Positions 14,692 to 23,535 of a DNA stretch of 32,480 nt are shown here, piece by piece (the first letter of the stretch is position 1; each line of letters begins with the position of its first letter). The position numbers and the translations under genes were made by a program. The notes under the pieces were generated by a model. The model was not told where the DNA came from. It worked only from the letters and a program-made list of their open reading frames with translations, and did no database searches. This stretch comes from an uncultured Clostridia bacterium. Its GTDB lineage: Bacteria > Bacillota > Clostridia > Oscillospirales > Butyricicoccaceae. The stretch covers positions 1-32,480 of the forward strand of contig CANSNO010000017.1 in NCBI GenBank assembly GCA_947648385.1. Reading direction: 5' to 3'.

Positions 14692-17600
14692 ATGGCGAGA
14701 AAATATGACCTTATTTCCGAGGTTTATGACCGCACGGCAAAGATGGTCACAGGCAGTTCCGAAGCATGGAAGGCATTCCTCCGCTCTGCCTGTTTCAACT
14801 TCCGTCTCCGATTTGATGAGCAGATCCTTGTATACGCACAGAAACCCGATGCCACTGCCGTGTTGGAAATCGAGGACTGGAACGATAAGTTCCACCGCTG
14901 GGTGAACAAGGGCACTAAGGGCATTGCCGTTTTTGAGGATGAGAACAGAAACCGTCAGCGTTTGAAGCACTATTTTGATATTTCCGATACCCATGAGACC
15001 GCCTATTCTCGCCCTGTTCCCATATGGCAGATGAAGCGTGAGTATGACGAGGCAGTTATTGAAACACTGGAAAGCAGTTTTGGAGAGCTGGAGAGCAAAA
15101 GCTCTTTGGAAACGGCAATCCACTGTGCCGCAGAAAACGCTGTTGCGGACAATCTTCAGGACTATTTCAACGACCTCATCGTTAGCAAAAACGGTAGTCT
15201 GATGGAGGAGCTTGACGAGGCGACCATCTCGGTTGAGTTCGGCAGGCTGGCGGTGAACAGCGTTGCCTATATGATTATGGCAAGGCTGGGAATTGCATCT
15301 GACGGTTATTTCGACCGTGATGATTTCACGGACATATACAATTATGATACGCCGGACACGCTGAACGCCATCGGTCTTGCCACCAGCGACATAGCGCAGA
15401 TGGCATTGAGCGAAATCGCCAAGACGGTACTTGCGCTGGGCAGGCAAAATCGCACATTTGTCAGGCAGAGCGAAAGGCAATACAATGAAGCTGAAATCAA
15501 TATCGAAAGGAGTTTTGACAATGGAGATCAGCTATACGAAAGAGGGCGACTATCTTCTGCCCGACCTGACCCTGCCGGAGCAGCCGGAGGTGGAGCTGGG
15601 CAGATACGCTCAGATGAGGCGCAAGTTCCTGAAGGAGAGGCACAGGGTGCTGTACTACAATCTTCTGATCCATGGACAGATGACCGAACATCTCTACGAA
15701 ACGGAGCAGAGAGCCTTGCAGATGGAGGAAACGCTGGTGCAGAAGATAGCGGCGCAGGAGGGCGTGACAGAGAGCTTGAAAGCGACGGACATGATGAGCT
15801 GGGTTCGCAAGATGAACAATATCCGCAACCGAGCGCAGGAGATCGTCAAGACAGAAGTGGTTTTCGCTTAGCTTGGCACGACTTCTATAATGAGGACAGG
15901 AGCTTACCATTTCTCGGGTCAAAGGATGTTAACAGCATTTTGCTGGCAACACCGCACCTGAAGCAGTCAAAGGATGTCATTCGAGCGTTTTTTGAAGTAT
16001 ACCACACCGATGCCGAACAGGTGGAGTTTATGAGAAGCCTTTTCAACAATGACTACACCGAGGTCATCCTTAATGACGGTCGTAGGATGGGATATAAAAC
16101 TTACGAGAATGCCCTTCATCTGTGGGAAGGTAGCTATCTGAAGCGCACCGCTGAGGCTTACTACGATTGGAGAGTTATAGCGGAACACTTCGATGGAATG
16201 CGACTTCTTGGAGAGCTGCAAGACAATGTAAAACCGCTTCCGTCTATGGAGGGACAACAGCTTTCTTTAGAAAAGGCAGAGGAAAAATCCTCTGCCTTTT
16301 CCTTTTCTCAGGAGTTAATTGACGCAGTTCTCACCCGTGGTAGCGGCGTATCTGAAGGGAAAATGCGTATCTACGAGCAGTTTCAAAAGAGTTTGTCAGC
16401 CAAAGAAAACGCTGACTTTTTGAAACAAGAGTATGGCTGGGGCTGTGTTTGTCCTGTCATTGCCGGCACTGGGATTGATGAGCAAAATGATGGAAATGGT
16501 ATTCATCTTACAAAAGGGAGCCTTACTGCTCCCGAAGCGGAACTCACCCTCTCATGGAATATGGTTGAGAAGCGCATTGCCGAGCTGATAAAGCTGGACA
16601 GATACCTGAACCCCAAGGAAATGAAACTGTATCCCCAATGGCTGACCGAGCAGGAGATGAAGCGCCAATCGGCGGCGGAGCGCAGAGATAATCAGAATAT
16701 TCTTTCCACTGCACCATTTGAGAAAGAAGCAGAGCAGGATATGCCCGATTATGAGCTTGGTTATGGACATTTGGGAAATGGTCTTACCGTCTGGAACTGT
16801 TTGGAGCAAGAAAACGGTGATTATAAGACTATTGCCCATATTGCTCCCGACCGCACCGTAACCTATTATGTTGATGACCTGCCGGAAACAGTTCGGGAAC
16901 GAATTGAAGAAATTGCCGCCACCTCTACTGCGAGGATCTCTGCCACTCAGGACACGCCCGTGTTTTCTACCCCACCGCTGGTGCGTGAGTCTTATGAGTA
17001 TCACTTGGGTGACAAAGTTTATCTCGGCGCACAGGAATTTGAAATCCTGTCTTTTGATGAGAACCGCGTTATGCTCTTTGACCCCAGCTTCCCTCTGTTC
17101 AACAAAGAGGAAACAAGAGAAAACTTTGACCGTATGGTGGCGGAGAACCCCATGAATGACCACCTGAAGGTCAAAGACAATACCTCAGTCGAGCCTGAAA
17201 AAGATGACCTGTCAGCGCTCAAGGTTATTTCCCTTTACCGTGTGGGCGATTTCTATGAGATGTACGGCAGAGCGGCGCAGGCGGCGGCAGAGACCCTCGA
17301 TGTGACGCTGGTCTCTCGTTCGTTTGACGGAGAGCGTGTCCCAATGTGCGGCATACCTGCCCATAAGCTCACAGAGTATGTGGACAGACTGGAAGCCGCT
17401 GACTTCACCGTGCCTGTCAACGATGATCCCGAGGCGTACAAGCACATCTTCGATATGGAAACACGCTCACTTGAAGTGGCAAAGGCGCTTATTGAGGACT
17501 TTATGCGTGATGAGTACGGTGAGGATATTGCCCCGATATTCGATGACCTAAGCAAAATCGGCATTGCGTACACCACAATGACCGATGATGAAATCCCCAT

Positions 17601-20600
17601 TCAGGTCAATGTTGACTTGAAGCACTACACCCTGACAAGGCTCGTTTCGGACAGAGTGTTTGAGCAGCGTCAATATGATACGCTGGACGACCTCATTCGT
17701 GAGGAACTTAGCAACTTGGACTTTGTCGATCTGACCGCTGTTGATGCGGACGAGCTGGAAGAGTTTCTCAAACCCGATGACTTCTCGGACATTGACCCTG
17801 TGGCACTCAGAGAGGAACTTGCCGAAAGAGGCATTGTAAACGGCGTGGTCGTTGACCCTGAAAAACTGGATAACGACCCGTTTATTCGACAGGTGATGAA
17901 AGATGTGGAAGCACTGACTGAAAAGACGGAACCGATGGAGGAGCTTCCCGCCCCAGCATGGGAGAAGAAGCGGTCAAGGGCGCAGACCTTTGACCTGCAC
18001 CCTGATGTGCCGATGGCAGAGCGCCATACCTTTGACCTTACCTCTCACGAGGTTGAAGAATTTGGAAAGAAAGAACGCTTCCGCAGAAACCTTATGGCAA
18101 TCCAGCTTCTCAAGAAGTGTCAGCAGGAAAACCGCTTTGCAACGCCCGAAGAACAGGAAATCCTGTCGAAATATGTGGGCTGGGGCGGTGTCCCCGAAGC
18201 CTTTGATGAGAGCAACAGCGCATGGGAAACAGAGTATCTGGAACTGAAAACGCTGCTGACGCCGGAGGAATATGCCTCCGCCCGTGAAAGCACCCTGACG
18301 GCGTTTTACACGCCGCCTGCGGTTATTTCCGCAATCTATAAAGCGATGATGCAGATGGGCTTTCGTGAGGGCAATATCTTGGAGCCGTCCTGCGGTATTG
18401 GCAACTTCATCGGTATGCTGCCTGCGTCTATGCAGAACAGCAAAATGTACGGTGTGGAGATTGATACGATCTCTGCGGGTATCGCCCAGCAGCTTTACCA
18501 AAAAACATCTATTGCCGCACAGCCTTTTGAGCAGGCGGAAATCCCTGACAGTTTCTACGATGCCATTGTTGGTAATGTTCCTTTCGGCGACTTTTCAGTG
18601 GCGGACAAGCGGTACGATAAGCACCACTTCCTTATCCATGATTATTTTATGGCTAAATCCCTCGACAAACTCCGTCCGGGCGGTATCATGGCTCTGGTGA
18701 CGAGTAAAGGCACGATGGATAAGGCGAATAACGCCGTCAGGAAGTATATTGCTCAGAGAGCCGACCTGCTGGGAGCAATCCGCCTGCCCAATAACACTTT
18801 CAAAGGTAATGCAGGCACGGAGGTCATATCGGATATCCTTATCCTGCAAAAACGGGACAGAATTATCGACATAGAGCCGGACTGGGTTCATCTTGATACC
18901 GACGAAAACGGGTTCAGGATGAACTCTTACTTTGTTCAGCACCCTGAAATGGTGCTGGGTGAGAGCAGGATGGTGTCCGGCAGGTTCGGTGAGGAAATGA
19001 CCGTAACCCCCTATGAGGACGCCGATCTGTCCGAACTGCTTAATGAAGCTATCTCAAACATTCACGGAGAAATCACTGAGTACGAAATGGACGAGGAACT
19101 GTCTGAGGAGGATAATTCTATTCCTGCTGATCCCAGTGTCCGCAACTTTTCCTACGCCGTGATAGATGATGGTATCTACTATCGAGAGAACAGCCGCATG
19201 GCTCCTGTCAAGGTCTCTGCAACCGCAGAAAACCGCATTAAGGGCATGATACAGCTCCGTGACTGCGTGAGGTCGCTCTTGGATATGCAGCTTGAGGACT
19301 TCCCTGAGGTAAACATCAAATCCCAGCAAATGGAGCTGAACCGTCTCTATGACAGCTTCACGAAGAAGTATGGGCTTATAAACTCCCGTGGCAATTCCTC
19401 TGTGTTCTCGCAGGACAGCTCCTTTTCTCTGCTCTCTGCCTTGGAAGTAATTGACGAGGACGGCAAGCTGGAGCGCAAGGCGGACATCTTTACGAAACGC
19501 ACCATCAAGCCCCATGTGCCTGTCACATCGGTTGATACTGCAAGCGAGGCTCTTGCCTTGTCTATGGGAGAACGAGCCTGTGTGGATATGCAGTATATGA
19601 GTTCCCTTTGCGGAAAGTCCGAGGAGGAAATCTTCCACGACCTGAAAGGTGTCATCTTCCTTAACCCGAAAGGAACACCAAAATACCTGATGGCGGACGA
19701 GTACCTTTCAGGGAACATAAGGGAAAAGCTGGCGTTTGCAAAACGATCAGCCGAGGCGTTCCCCGAGCTGCCCTATCAGGATAACATCGAGGCGCTTGAA
19801 AAGGTGATGCCGAAAGACCTGACCGCAAGCGAAATTTCTGTACGCTTGGGCGCAATATGGGTTCCCCCTGATGTAATACAGGAGTTCATGACCGAGCTTT
19901 TGAATACGCCTTACTACCTGAGCTACAAAATGCAAGTACACTACGCCGAAGTTACCGGCGAGTGGAGCATTGAGAACAAAAGCTATGATAGAGGGAATGT
20001 CAAGGCGAACACGACCTATGGAACTAAGCGTATCAATGCTTACAAAATTCTTGAGGAGACCCTGAACCTAAAGAATGTGCGTATCTTTGACTATGTGGAG
20101 GACGAGTTCGGAAAGAAAAAGCCCGTTCTCAACACCACCGAGACCGCCATAGCTCAGGCAAAGCAAGAGCAGATCAAACAAGCCTTTCAGGATTGGGTAT
20201 GGAAAGATCCACAGCGCAGAGATGAGCTGTGTCGCCTCTACAACGAAAGGTTTAACTCCATCCGTCCTCGTGAGTATGACGGTAGTCACATCATCTTTGA
20301 GGGCATGAACCCTGAAATCGAGCTGCGAGACCACCAAAAGAATGCCGTAGCCCATGTGTTGTACGGCGGTAACACGCTTCTCGCTCACGCCGTAGGCGCA
20401 GGCAAGACCTTCGAGATGACGTCGGCGGCGATGGAGAGCAAACGCCTTGGTCTGTGCAATAAGTCCCTGTTTGTTGTCCCGAACCATTTGACCGAGCAGT
20501 GGGCGGCAGAGTTTCTCCAGCTCTATCCGGCGGCGAATATCCTTGTTGCTACAAAAAAGGACTTTGAGACCCGAAACCGCAAACGCTTTTGCGGCAGGAT

Positions 20601-22794
20601 TGCAACCGGCGATTATGATGCCGTCATCATCGGGCATTCTCAATTTGAAAAGATACCTGTGAGCATAGAGCGTCAGATCGCCGTGCTGGAGCAGCAGAGG
20701 AATGAAATCCTTGTGGGTATTGAGGAGCTGAAGCGTATTCGTGGTGAGAAGTTTTCCATTAAGCAGATGGAAAAGACCCGAAAGAGCATTGAGGCAAAGC
20801 TGGCAAAGCTCAACGATCAGACCCGTAAGGACGATGTTGTGACCTTTGAGGAACTGGGTGTAGACCGTCTGTTCATCGACGAAAGCCATTACTACAAGAA
20901 CCTATATCTCTACACCAAGATGAGGAATGTGGGCGGCATTTCCCAAACCGAGGCTCAGAAATCCTCTGACCTATATATGAAGTGCCGCTATTTGGATGAG
21001 CTGACGGGTGGTCGTGGAACAGTGTTTGCCACCGGCACCCCAATCTCCAACAGCATGGTAGAGCTTTATACCAACCAGCGCTATCTGCAATACGACTTGC
21101 TAAAATCCCAAGGCTTACAGCACTTTGACGCATGGGCGGCACAGTTTGGAGAAACAGTAAACGCTGTGGAGTTAAAGCCGGAGGGCACGGGCTATCGCAC
21201 CAAAACACGCTTCTCCAAGTTCAACAACATTCCTGAGCTAATGGCTATGTTCAAGGAAGCAGCCGATATAAAAACGGCAGATATGCTCCAGCTTCCCGTA
21301 CCAAAAGCCAACTATCATAATGTGGTGGTCAAGCCCTCGGAAATGCAAAAGGACATGGTAAAAGCCCTCGGAGAACGAGCTGAAAAAATAAGGAATGGCG
21401 GCGTCAGTCCCAGCGAGGACAATATGCTCCGTATTACCAATGACGGCAGAAAGTTGGCACTGGATCAACGCCTGATAAATCCGATGCTGCCCGACTTTGA
21501 GGATAGCAAGGTGAACACCTGCGTGGAGAATGTGTACCGTATTTGGGATGAAAACACGGACAAGAAATCCGCTCAGATGATTTTCTGTGACCTGTCCACT
21601 CCTAAGAGTGACGGTACTTTCTCGGTCTACAATGACATCAAAGACAAGCTCATTGCCAAGGGTATACCGCCCGAAGAAATCAGGTTTATCCACGACGCAG
21701 ACACCGAGGCGAAGAAAGCTGAATTGTTCAAAAAAGTCCGCAAGGGTGAGGTACGTGTCATCATGGGCAGTACGCAGAAGATGGGCGCAGGAACCAACTG
21801 TCAGGACAGGCTCATCGCTCTGCATGACCTTGATGTGCCGTGGCGACCCTCTGATCTTGAGCAGCGAAGCGGTCGTATCATCCGTCAAGGCAACACAAAC
21901 CCCGAGGTGGAAATCTACCGCTATGTGACCGAGGGGACTTTTGACGCCTACAGCTACCAGCTCATCGAGAGCAAGCAGAAGTTCATTAGTCAAATTATGA
22001 CCAGCAAATCTCCAGTGCGCTCTGCTGATGACATTGACGAAGCGGTGCTTTCTTACGCCGAAATTAAGATGCTGGCGACGGGAAATCCGCACATAAAAGA
22101 AAAGATGGACTTGGACAATCAGGTATCTAAGCTGAAGCTCCTGAAATCTAACTATCTCTCCGAAAAATACGCTATGGAGGACAAAATAACAAAGGTCTTT
22201 CCAAAGGAGATTGCCCGATTGACAGAGTTGATTGCCGCATTGGAAAACGACTTGGAGACTGCGAAGGAACACCCGAAGTCTGAGGGCGACGCCTTTGTGG
22301 GCATGGAGCTTGGCGGCAAAGTCTACACCGAAAAGGACGAGGCAGGTAAGGCGATCATTGAAGCCTGCAAGAGCATGAGAAGTCCTGATCCTATCCCCTT
22401 GGGTAAATATCGAGGGTTTGAACTGTTACTTGTCTTTAACGCCCGTGAAAGAACTTATGAGGTTGATGTCAAGGGCGCAACGACGCAGACAGTCGAACTT
22501 GGAGGTGACATTTTGGGCAATATAACCCGTATCGACAACCGCATTGAACGATTTGAGCCGCTCTTGGAAAGCAACCGCAGAAGCCTTGCCGAAGCCAACC
22601 AACAGCTTGAAACGGCGAAAGCTGAAGCCGAAAAGCCGTTTTCTCATGAGGACGAGCTGAAGGAAAAGACCGCTCGTTTGGACGAGCTGAACATCCTCTT
22701 GAACCTCGATAAGAGAGAGAATGAGTTTGCCGAGGATGAACCCAACGAGGAGGAAATGGAGCCGGAACGCAAGGTCGTGGGATTAGAGCGATGA
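14692..22794 (+). CDS. DNA methylase-helicase megaprotein (polyvalent ICE protein)
   Basis: A 2700-residue multidomain protein, probably entering the recipient with, or acting on, transferred DNA. The N-terminal ArdC-like/LPD region spans about 1-270. A Gly/Asp/Ser-rich linker (277-393) coincides with the nested tnpV gene. LPD-type regions run to about 830, and a MutS domain I-like module (GDFYEMYG at 852, then PMCGIPAHKLTEYVDRL) follows. The N6-adenine methylase has AFYTPP, LEPSCGIGNF (1230-1239) and GNVPFGD (1294-1300). The SNF2-type helicase has Walker A HAVGAGKT (1899-1906), DESH (2063-2066), TGTPISNS and motif VI QRSGRIIRQG (2391-2400). A coiled-coil tail ends it. Motif IV has NVPF where classical enzymes have NPPF. 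The ATG at 14692 is well spaced from AAGGAGG; an ATG at 14686 is too close. Confidence 0.93.
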   Translation: MARKYDLISEVYDRTAKMVTGSSEAWKAFLRSACFNFRLRFDEQILVYAQKPDATAVLEIEDWNDKFHRWVNKGTKGIAVFEDENRNRQRLKHYFDISDTHETAYSRPVPIWQMKREYDEAVIETLESSFGELESKSSLETAIHCAAENAVADNLQDYFNDLIVSKNGSLMEELDEATISVEFGRLAVNSVAYMIMARLGIASDGYFDRDDFTDIYNYDTPDTLNAIGLATSDIAQMALSEIAKTVLALGRQNRTFVRQSERQYNEAEINIERSFDNGDQLYERGRLSSARPDPAGAAGGGAGQIRSDEAQVPEGEAQGAVLQSSDPWTDDRTSLRNGAESLADGGNAGAEDSGAGGRDRELESDGHDELGSQDEQYPQPSAGDRQDRSGFRLAWHDFYNEDRSLPFLGSKDVNSILLATPHLKQSKDVIRAFFEVYHTDAEQVEFMRSLFNNDYTEVILNDGRRMGYKTYENALHLWEGSYLKRTAEAYYDWRVIAEHFDGMRLLGELQDNVKPLPSMEGQQLSLEKAEEKSSAFSFSQELIDAVLTRGSGVSEGKMRIYEQFQKSLSAKENADFLKQEYGWGCVCPVIAGTGIDEQNDGNGIHLTKGSLTAPEAELTLSWNMVEKRIAELIKLDRYLNPKEMKLYPQWLTEQEMKRQSAAERRDNQNILSTAPFEKEAEQDMPDYELGYGHLGNGLTVWNCLEQENGDYKTIAHIAPDRTVTYYVDDLPETVRERIEEIAATSTARISATQDTPVFSTPPLVRESYEYHLGDKVYLGAQEFEILSFDENRVMLFDPSFPLFNKEETRENFDRMVAENPMNDHLKVKDNTSVEPEKDDLSALKVISLYRVGDFYEMYGRAAQAAAETLDVTLVSRSFDGERVPMCGIPAHKLTEYVDRLEAADFTVPVNDDPEAYKHIFDMETRSLEVAKALIEDFMRDEYGEDIAPIFDDLSKIGIAYTTMTDDEIPIQVNVDLKHYTLTRLVSDRVFEQRQYDTLDDLIREELSNLDFVDLTAVDADELEEFLKPDDFSDIDPVALREELAERGIVNGVVVDPEKLDNDPFIRQVMKDVEALTEKTEPMEELPAPAWEKKRSRAQTFDLHPDVPMAERHTFDLTSHEVEEFGKKERFRRNLMAIQLLKKCQQENRFATPEEQEILSKYVGWGGVPEAFDESNSAWETEYLELKTLLTPEEYASARESTLTAFYTPPAVISAIYKAMMQMGFREGNILEPSCGIGNFIGMLPASMQNSKMYGVEIDTISAGIAQQLYQKTSIAAQPFEQAEIPDSFYDAIVGNVPFGDFSVADKRYDKHHFLIHDYFMAKSLDKLRPGGIMALVTSKGTMDKANNAVRKYIAQRADLLGAIRLPNNTFKGNAGTEVISDILILQKRDRIIDIEPDWVHLDTDENGFRMNSYFVQHPEMVLGESRMVSGRFGEEMTVTPYEDADLSELLNEAISNIHGEITEYEMDEELSEEDNSIPADPSVRNFSYAVIDDGIYYRENSRMAPVKVSATAENRIKGMIQLRDCVRSLLDMQLEDFPEVNIKSQQMELNRLYDSFTKKYGLINSRGNSSVFSQDSSFSLLSALEVIDEDGKLERKADIFTKRTIKPHVPVTSVDTASEALALSMGERACVDMQYMSSLCGKSEEEIFHDLKGVIFLNPKGTPKYLMADEYLSGNIREKLAFAKRSAEAFPELPYQDNIEALEKVMPKDLTASEISVRLGAIWVPPDVIQEFMTELLNTPYYLSYKMQVHYAEVTGEWSIENKSYDRGNVKANTTYGTKRINAYKILEETLNLKNVRIFDYVEDEFGKKKPVLNTTETAIAQAKQEQIKQAFQDWVWKDPQRRDELCRLYNERFNSIRPREYDGSHIIFEGMNPEIELRDHQKNAVAHVLYGGNTLLAHAVGAGKTFEMTSAAMESKRLGLCNKSLFVVPNHLTEQWAAEFLQLYPAANILVATKKDFETRNRKRFCGRIATGDYDAVIIGHSQFEKIPVSIERQIAVLEQQRNEILVGIEELKRIRGEKFSIKQMEKTRKSIEAKLAKLNDQTRKDDVVTFEELGVDRLFIDESHYYKNLYLYTKMRNVGGISQTEAQKSSDLYMKCRYLDELTGGRGTVFATGTPISNSMVELYTNQRYLQYDLLKSQGLQHFDAWAAQFGETVNAVELKPEGTGYRTKTRFSKFNNIPELMAMFKEAADIKTADMLQLPVPKANYHNVVVKPSEMQKDMVKALGERAEKIRNGGVSPSEDNMLRITNDGRKLALDQRLINPMLPDFEDSKVNTCVENVYRIWDENTDKKSAQMIFCDLSTPKSDGTFSVYNDIKDKLIAKGIPPEEIRFIHDADTEAKKAELFKKVRKGEVRVIMGSTQKMGAGTNCQDRLIALHDLDVPWRPSDLEQRSGRIIRQGNTNPEVEIYRYVTEGTFDAYSYQLIESKQKFISQIMTSKSPVRSADDIDEAVLSYAEIKMLATGNPHIKEKMDLDNQVSKLKLLKSNYLSEKYAMEDKITKVFPKEIARLTELIAALENDLETAKEHPKSEGDAFVGMELGGKVYTEKDEAGKAIIEACKSMRSPDPIPLGKYRGFELLLVFNARERTYEVDVKGATTQTVELGGDILGNITRIDNRIERFEPLLESNRRSLAEANQQLETAKAEAEKPFSHEDELKEKTARLDELNILLNLDKRENEFAEDEPNEEEMEPERKVVGLER
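15521..15871 (+). CDS. tnpV: TnpV-family transposon protein, nested out of frame in the megaprotein gene
   Basis: A complete 116-residue ORF in the +1 frame relative to the surrounding gene. It matches the TnpV family first named from Tn4451: MEISYTKEGDYLLPDLTLPE at the start, then VLYYNLLIHG, GVTESLKATDMMSWVRKMNN and IRNRAQEIVKTEVVFA. The function of TnpV is unknown. The ATG at 15521 has AAAGGAG eight bases upstream, and the gene ends with TAG. In this frame the product has the hydrophobic pattern of a folded helical protein. In the host frame the same bases give a Gly/Asp/Ala/Ser/Arg-rich sequence of low complexity. Both frames are open throughout. It may be translated from the operon mRNA. 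Confidence 0.85.
   Translation: MEISYTKEGDYLLPDLTLPEQPEVELGRYAQMRRKFLKERHRVLYYNLLIHGQMTEHLYETEQRALQMEETLVQKIAAQEGVTESLKATDMMSWVRKMNNIRNRAQEIVKTEVVFA
16271..16300 (+). other. Terminator-like hairpin within the megaprotein gene
   Basis: AAAAGGCAGAGGA pairs perfectly with TCCTCTGCCTTTT (13 bp) around AAAA, followed by CCTTTTCTC. It is in frame and codes for KAEEKSSAFSFS at about residue 530. It resembles an intrinsic terminator with a short, interrupted T tract. Confidence 0.7.
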
Positions 22795-22800
22795 CCCATT

Positions 22801-22864
22801 GCAGCAGAGGAAATCCCTCTGCTGCCTTACATAGCCGCCCGATTGGAAACCATCAGGCGGCTAT
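22801..22864 (+). promoter_or_regulatory. Tandem leader hairpins between the megaprotein and DUF3848 genes
   Basis: GCAGCAGAGG (22801-22810) pairs with CCTCTGCTGC (22816-22825), and ATAGCCGCC (22831-22839) pairs with GGCGGCTAT (22856-22864). Neither has a T tract. They occupy nearly all of the 100-base gap and end 17 bases before AAGGAGG. They may act as mRNA processing or stability structures, or as a protein-binding leader shared with parA. Confidence 0.6.
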
Positions 22865-22894
22865 ATTCATACCTAAACGAAGGAGGTGAAGACC

Positions 22895-23224
22895 ATGCAG
22901 GAAAGAGATTACAATGCCGAGCTGCGAGCAAAGATGACCGCCGAGCAGGAAAAATATCGTGACTGGCTGCTTACCGAGCAGCCCGACGAGATCCTCCGTC
23001 ATGTCCACGACTACACAGTGCGTGAGGACATCTTATGCGAGATGAATTGCACTGACCTTTCCCCCAAAAGGGCAAGGGCGCTACTCAAATCGCCATGCCC
23101 GCTGGCGGATGTGTTCAAAGACTATGAGAAGCTGGAAACGGACTATGGGCAGACCATCAGAGACTCCATCGCAGACCGTGCAGACAAGCTCATTGAGAGG
23201 GAGAAAGCACTGGAAGCGAGGTGA
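22895..23224 (+). CDS. DUF3848-family protein
   Basis: A 109-residue acidic helical protein of unknown function. It fits my memory of the DUF3848 family, small proteins found in Firmicute ICEs next to large methylase-helicases: YNAELRAKMTAEQEKYRDWL, then PDEILRHVHDYTVREDIL and KRARALLKSPCPLADVFKDYEKLE. There is no membrane segment or catalytic motif. The ATG at 22895 follows AAGGAGGTGAAGACC; an in-frame GTG at 22886 lies within the ribosome binding site and is rejected. The hairpins just upstream suggest that this gene begins a separately controlled segment of the operon. Confidence 0.8.
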   Translation: MQERDYNAELRAKMTAEQEKYRDWLLTEQPDEILRHVHDYTVREDILCEMNCTDLSPKRARALLKSPCPLADVFKDYEKLETDYGQTIRDSIADRADKLIEREKALEAR

Positions 23225-23229
23225 TGTAC

Positions 23230-23535
23230 ATGGAGGAAAAACTTTCCCTATTGATGAAAAGGCTGCAAGATGAACTGGCAGACTACAAGGAGTTGGAGCA
23301 GTACACTTTGCCGGAACGCTCAACCAAAGGCGACAAGCGTTACAGTCTTTATGCTCGCCTTATCACTATGACCGAGGACGGCGACATGGATGTGGATGAG
23401 GAAACGCTGAACGCTTTGTTAGATATCGACGGCGTTCTCGGCAGTTGCTGGGACTTGTATTGGCAACGAGAAATCCCTGTGAACTATCTCTATCGTGAGT
23501 TGCTCTACTGTGACCGAGACGGCGAGGTGTGGTAA
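23230..23535 (+). CDS. Small acidic ICE protein of unknown function
   Basis: A 101-residue protein that I do not recognise. It begins with an amphipathic helix (MEEKLSLLMKRLQDELADYKEL). The rest is acidic and aromatic (TEDGDMDVDEETLNALLDID, then CWDLYWQREIPVNYLYRELLY). It has no signal peptide or membrane segment. The ATG at 23230 is 8 bases after GAGG, which lies at the end of the DUF3848 gene; an ATG at 23224 is the alternative. The next gene starts on the base after its stop, so the genes are coupled. Confidence 0.65.
   Translation: MEEKLSLLMKRLQDELADYKELEQYTLPERSTKGDKRYSLYARLITMTEDGDMDVDEETLNALLDIDGVLGSCWDLYWQREIPVNYLYRELLYCDRDGEVW

Noticed and set aside
14434..15480. 348-codon ORF on the minus strand
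   Set aside because: Antisense to the unknown gene and the start of the megaprotein, with no family resemblance and no supporting start signals.
21238..22272. 344-codon ORF on the minus strand
   Set aside because: Antisense to the conserved helicase motifs; a shadow of strongly biased codons.
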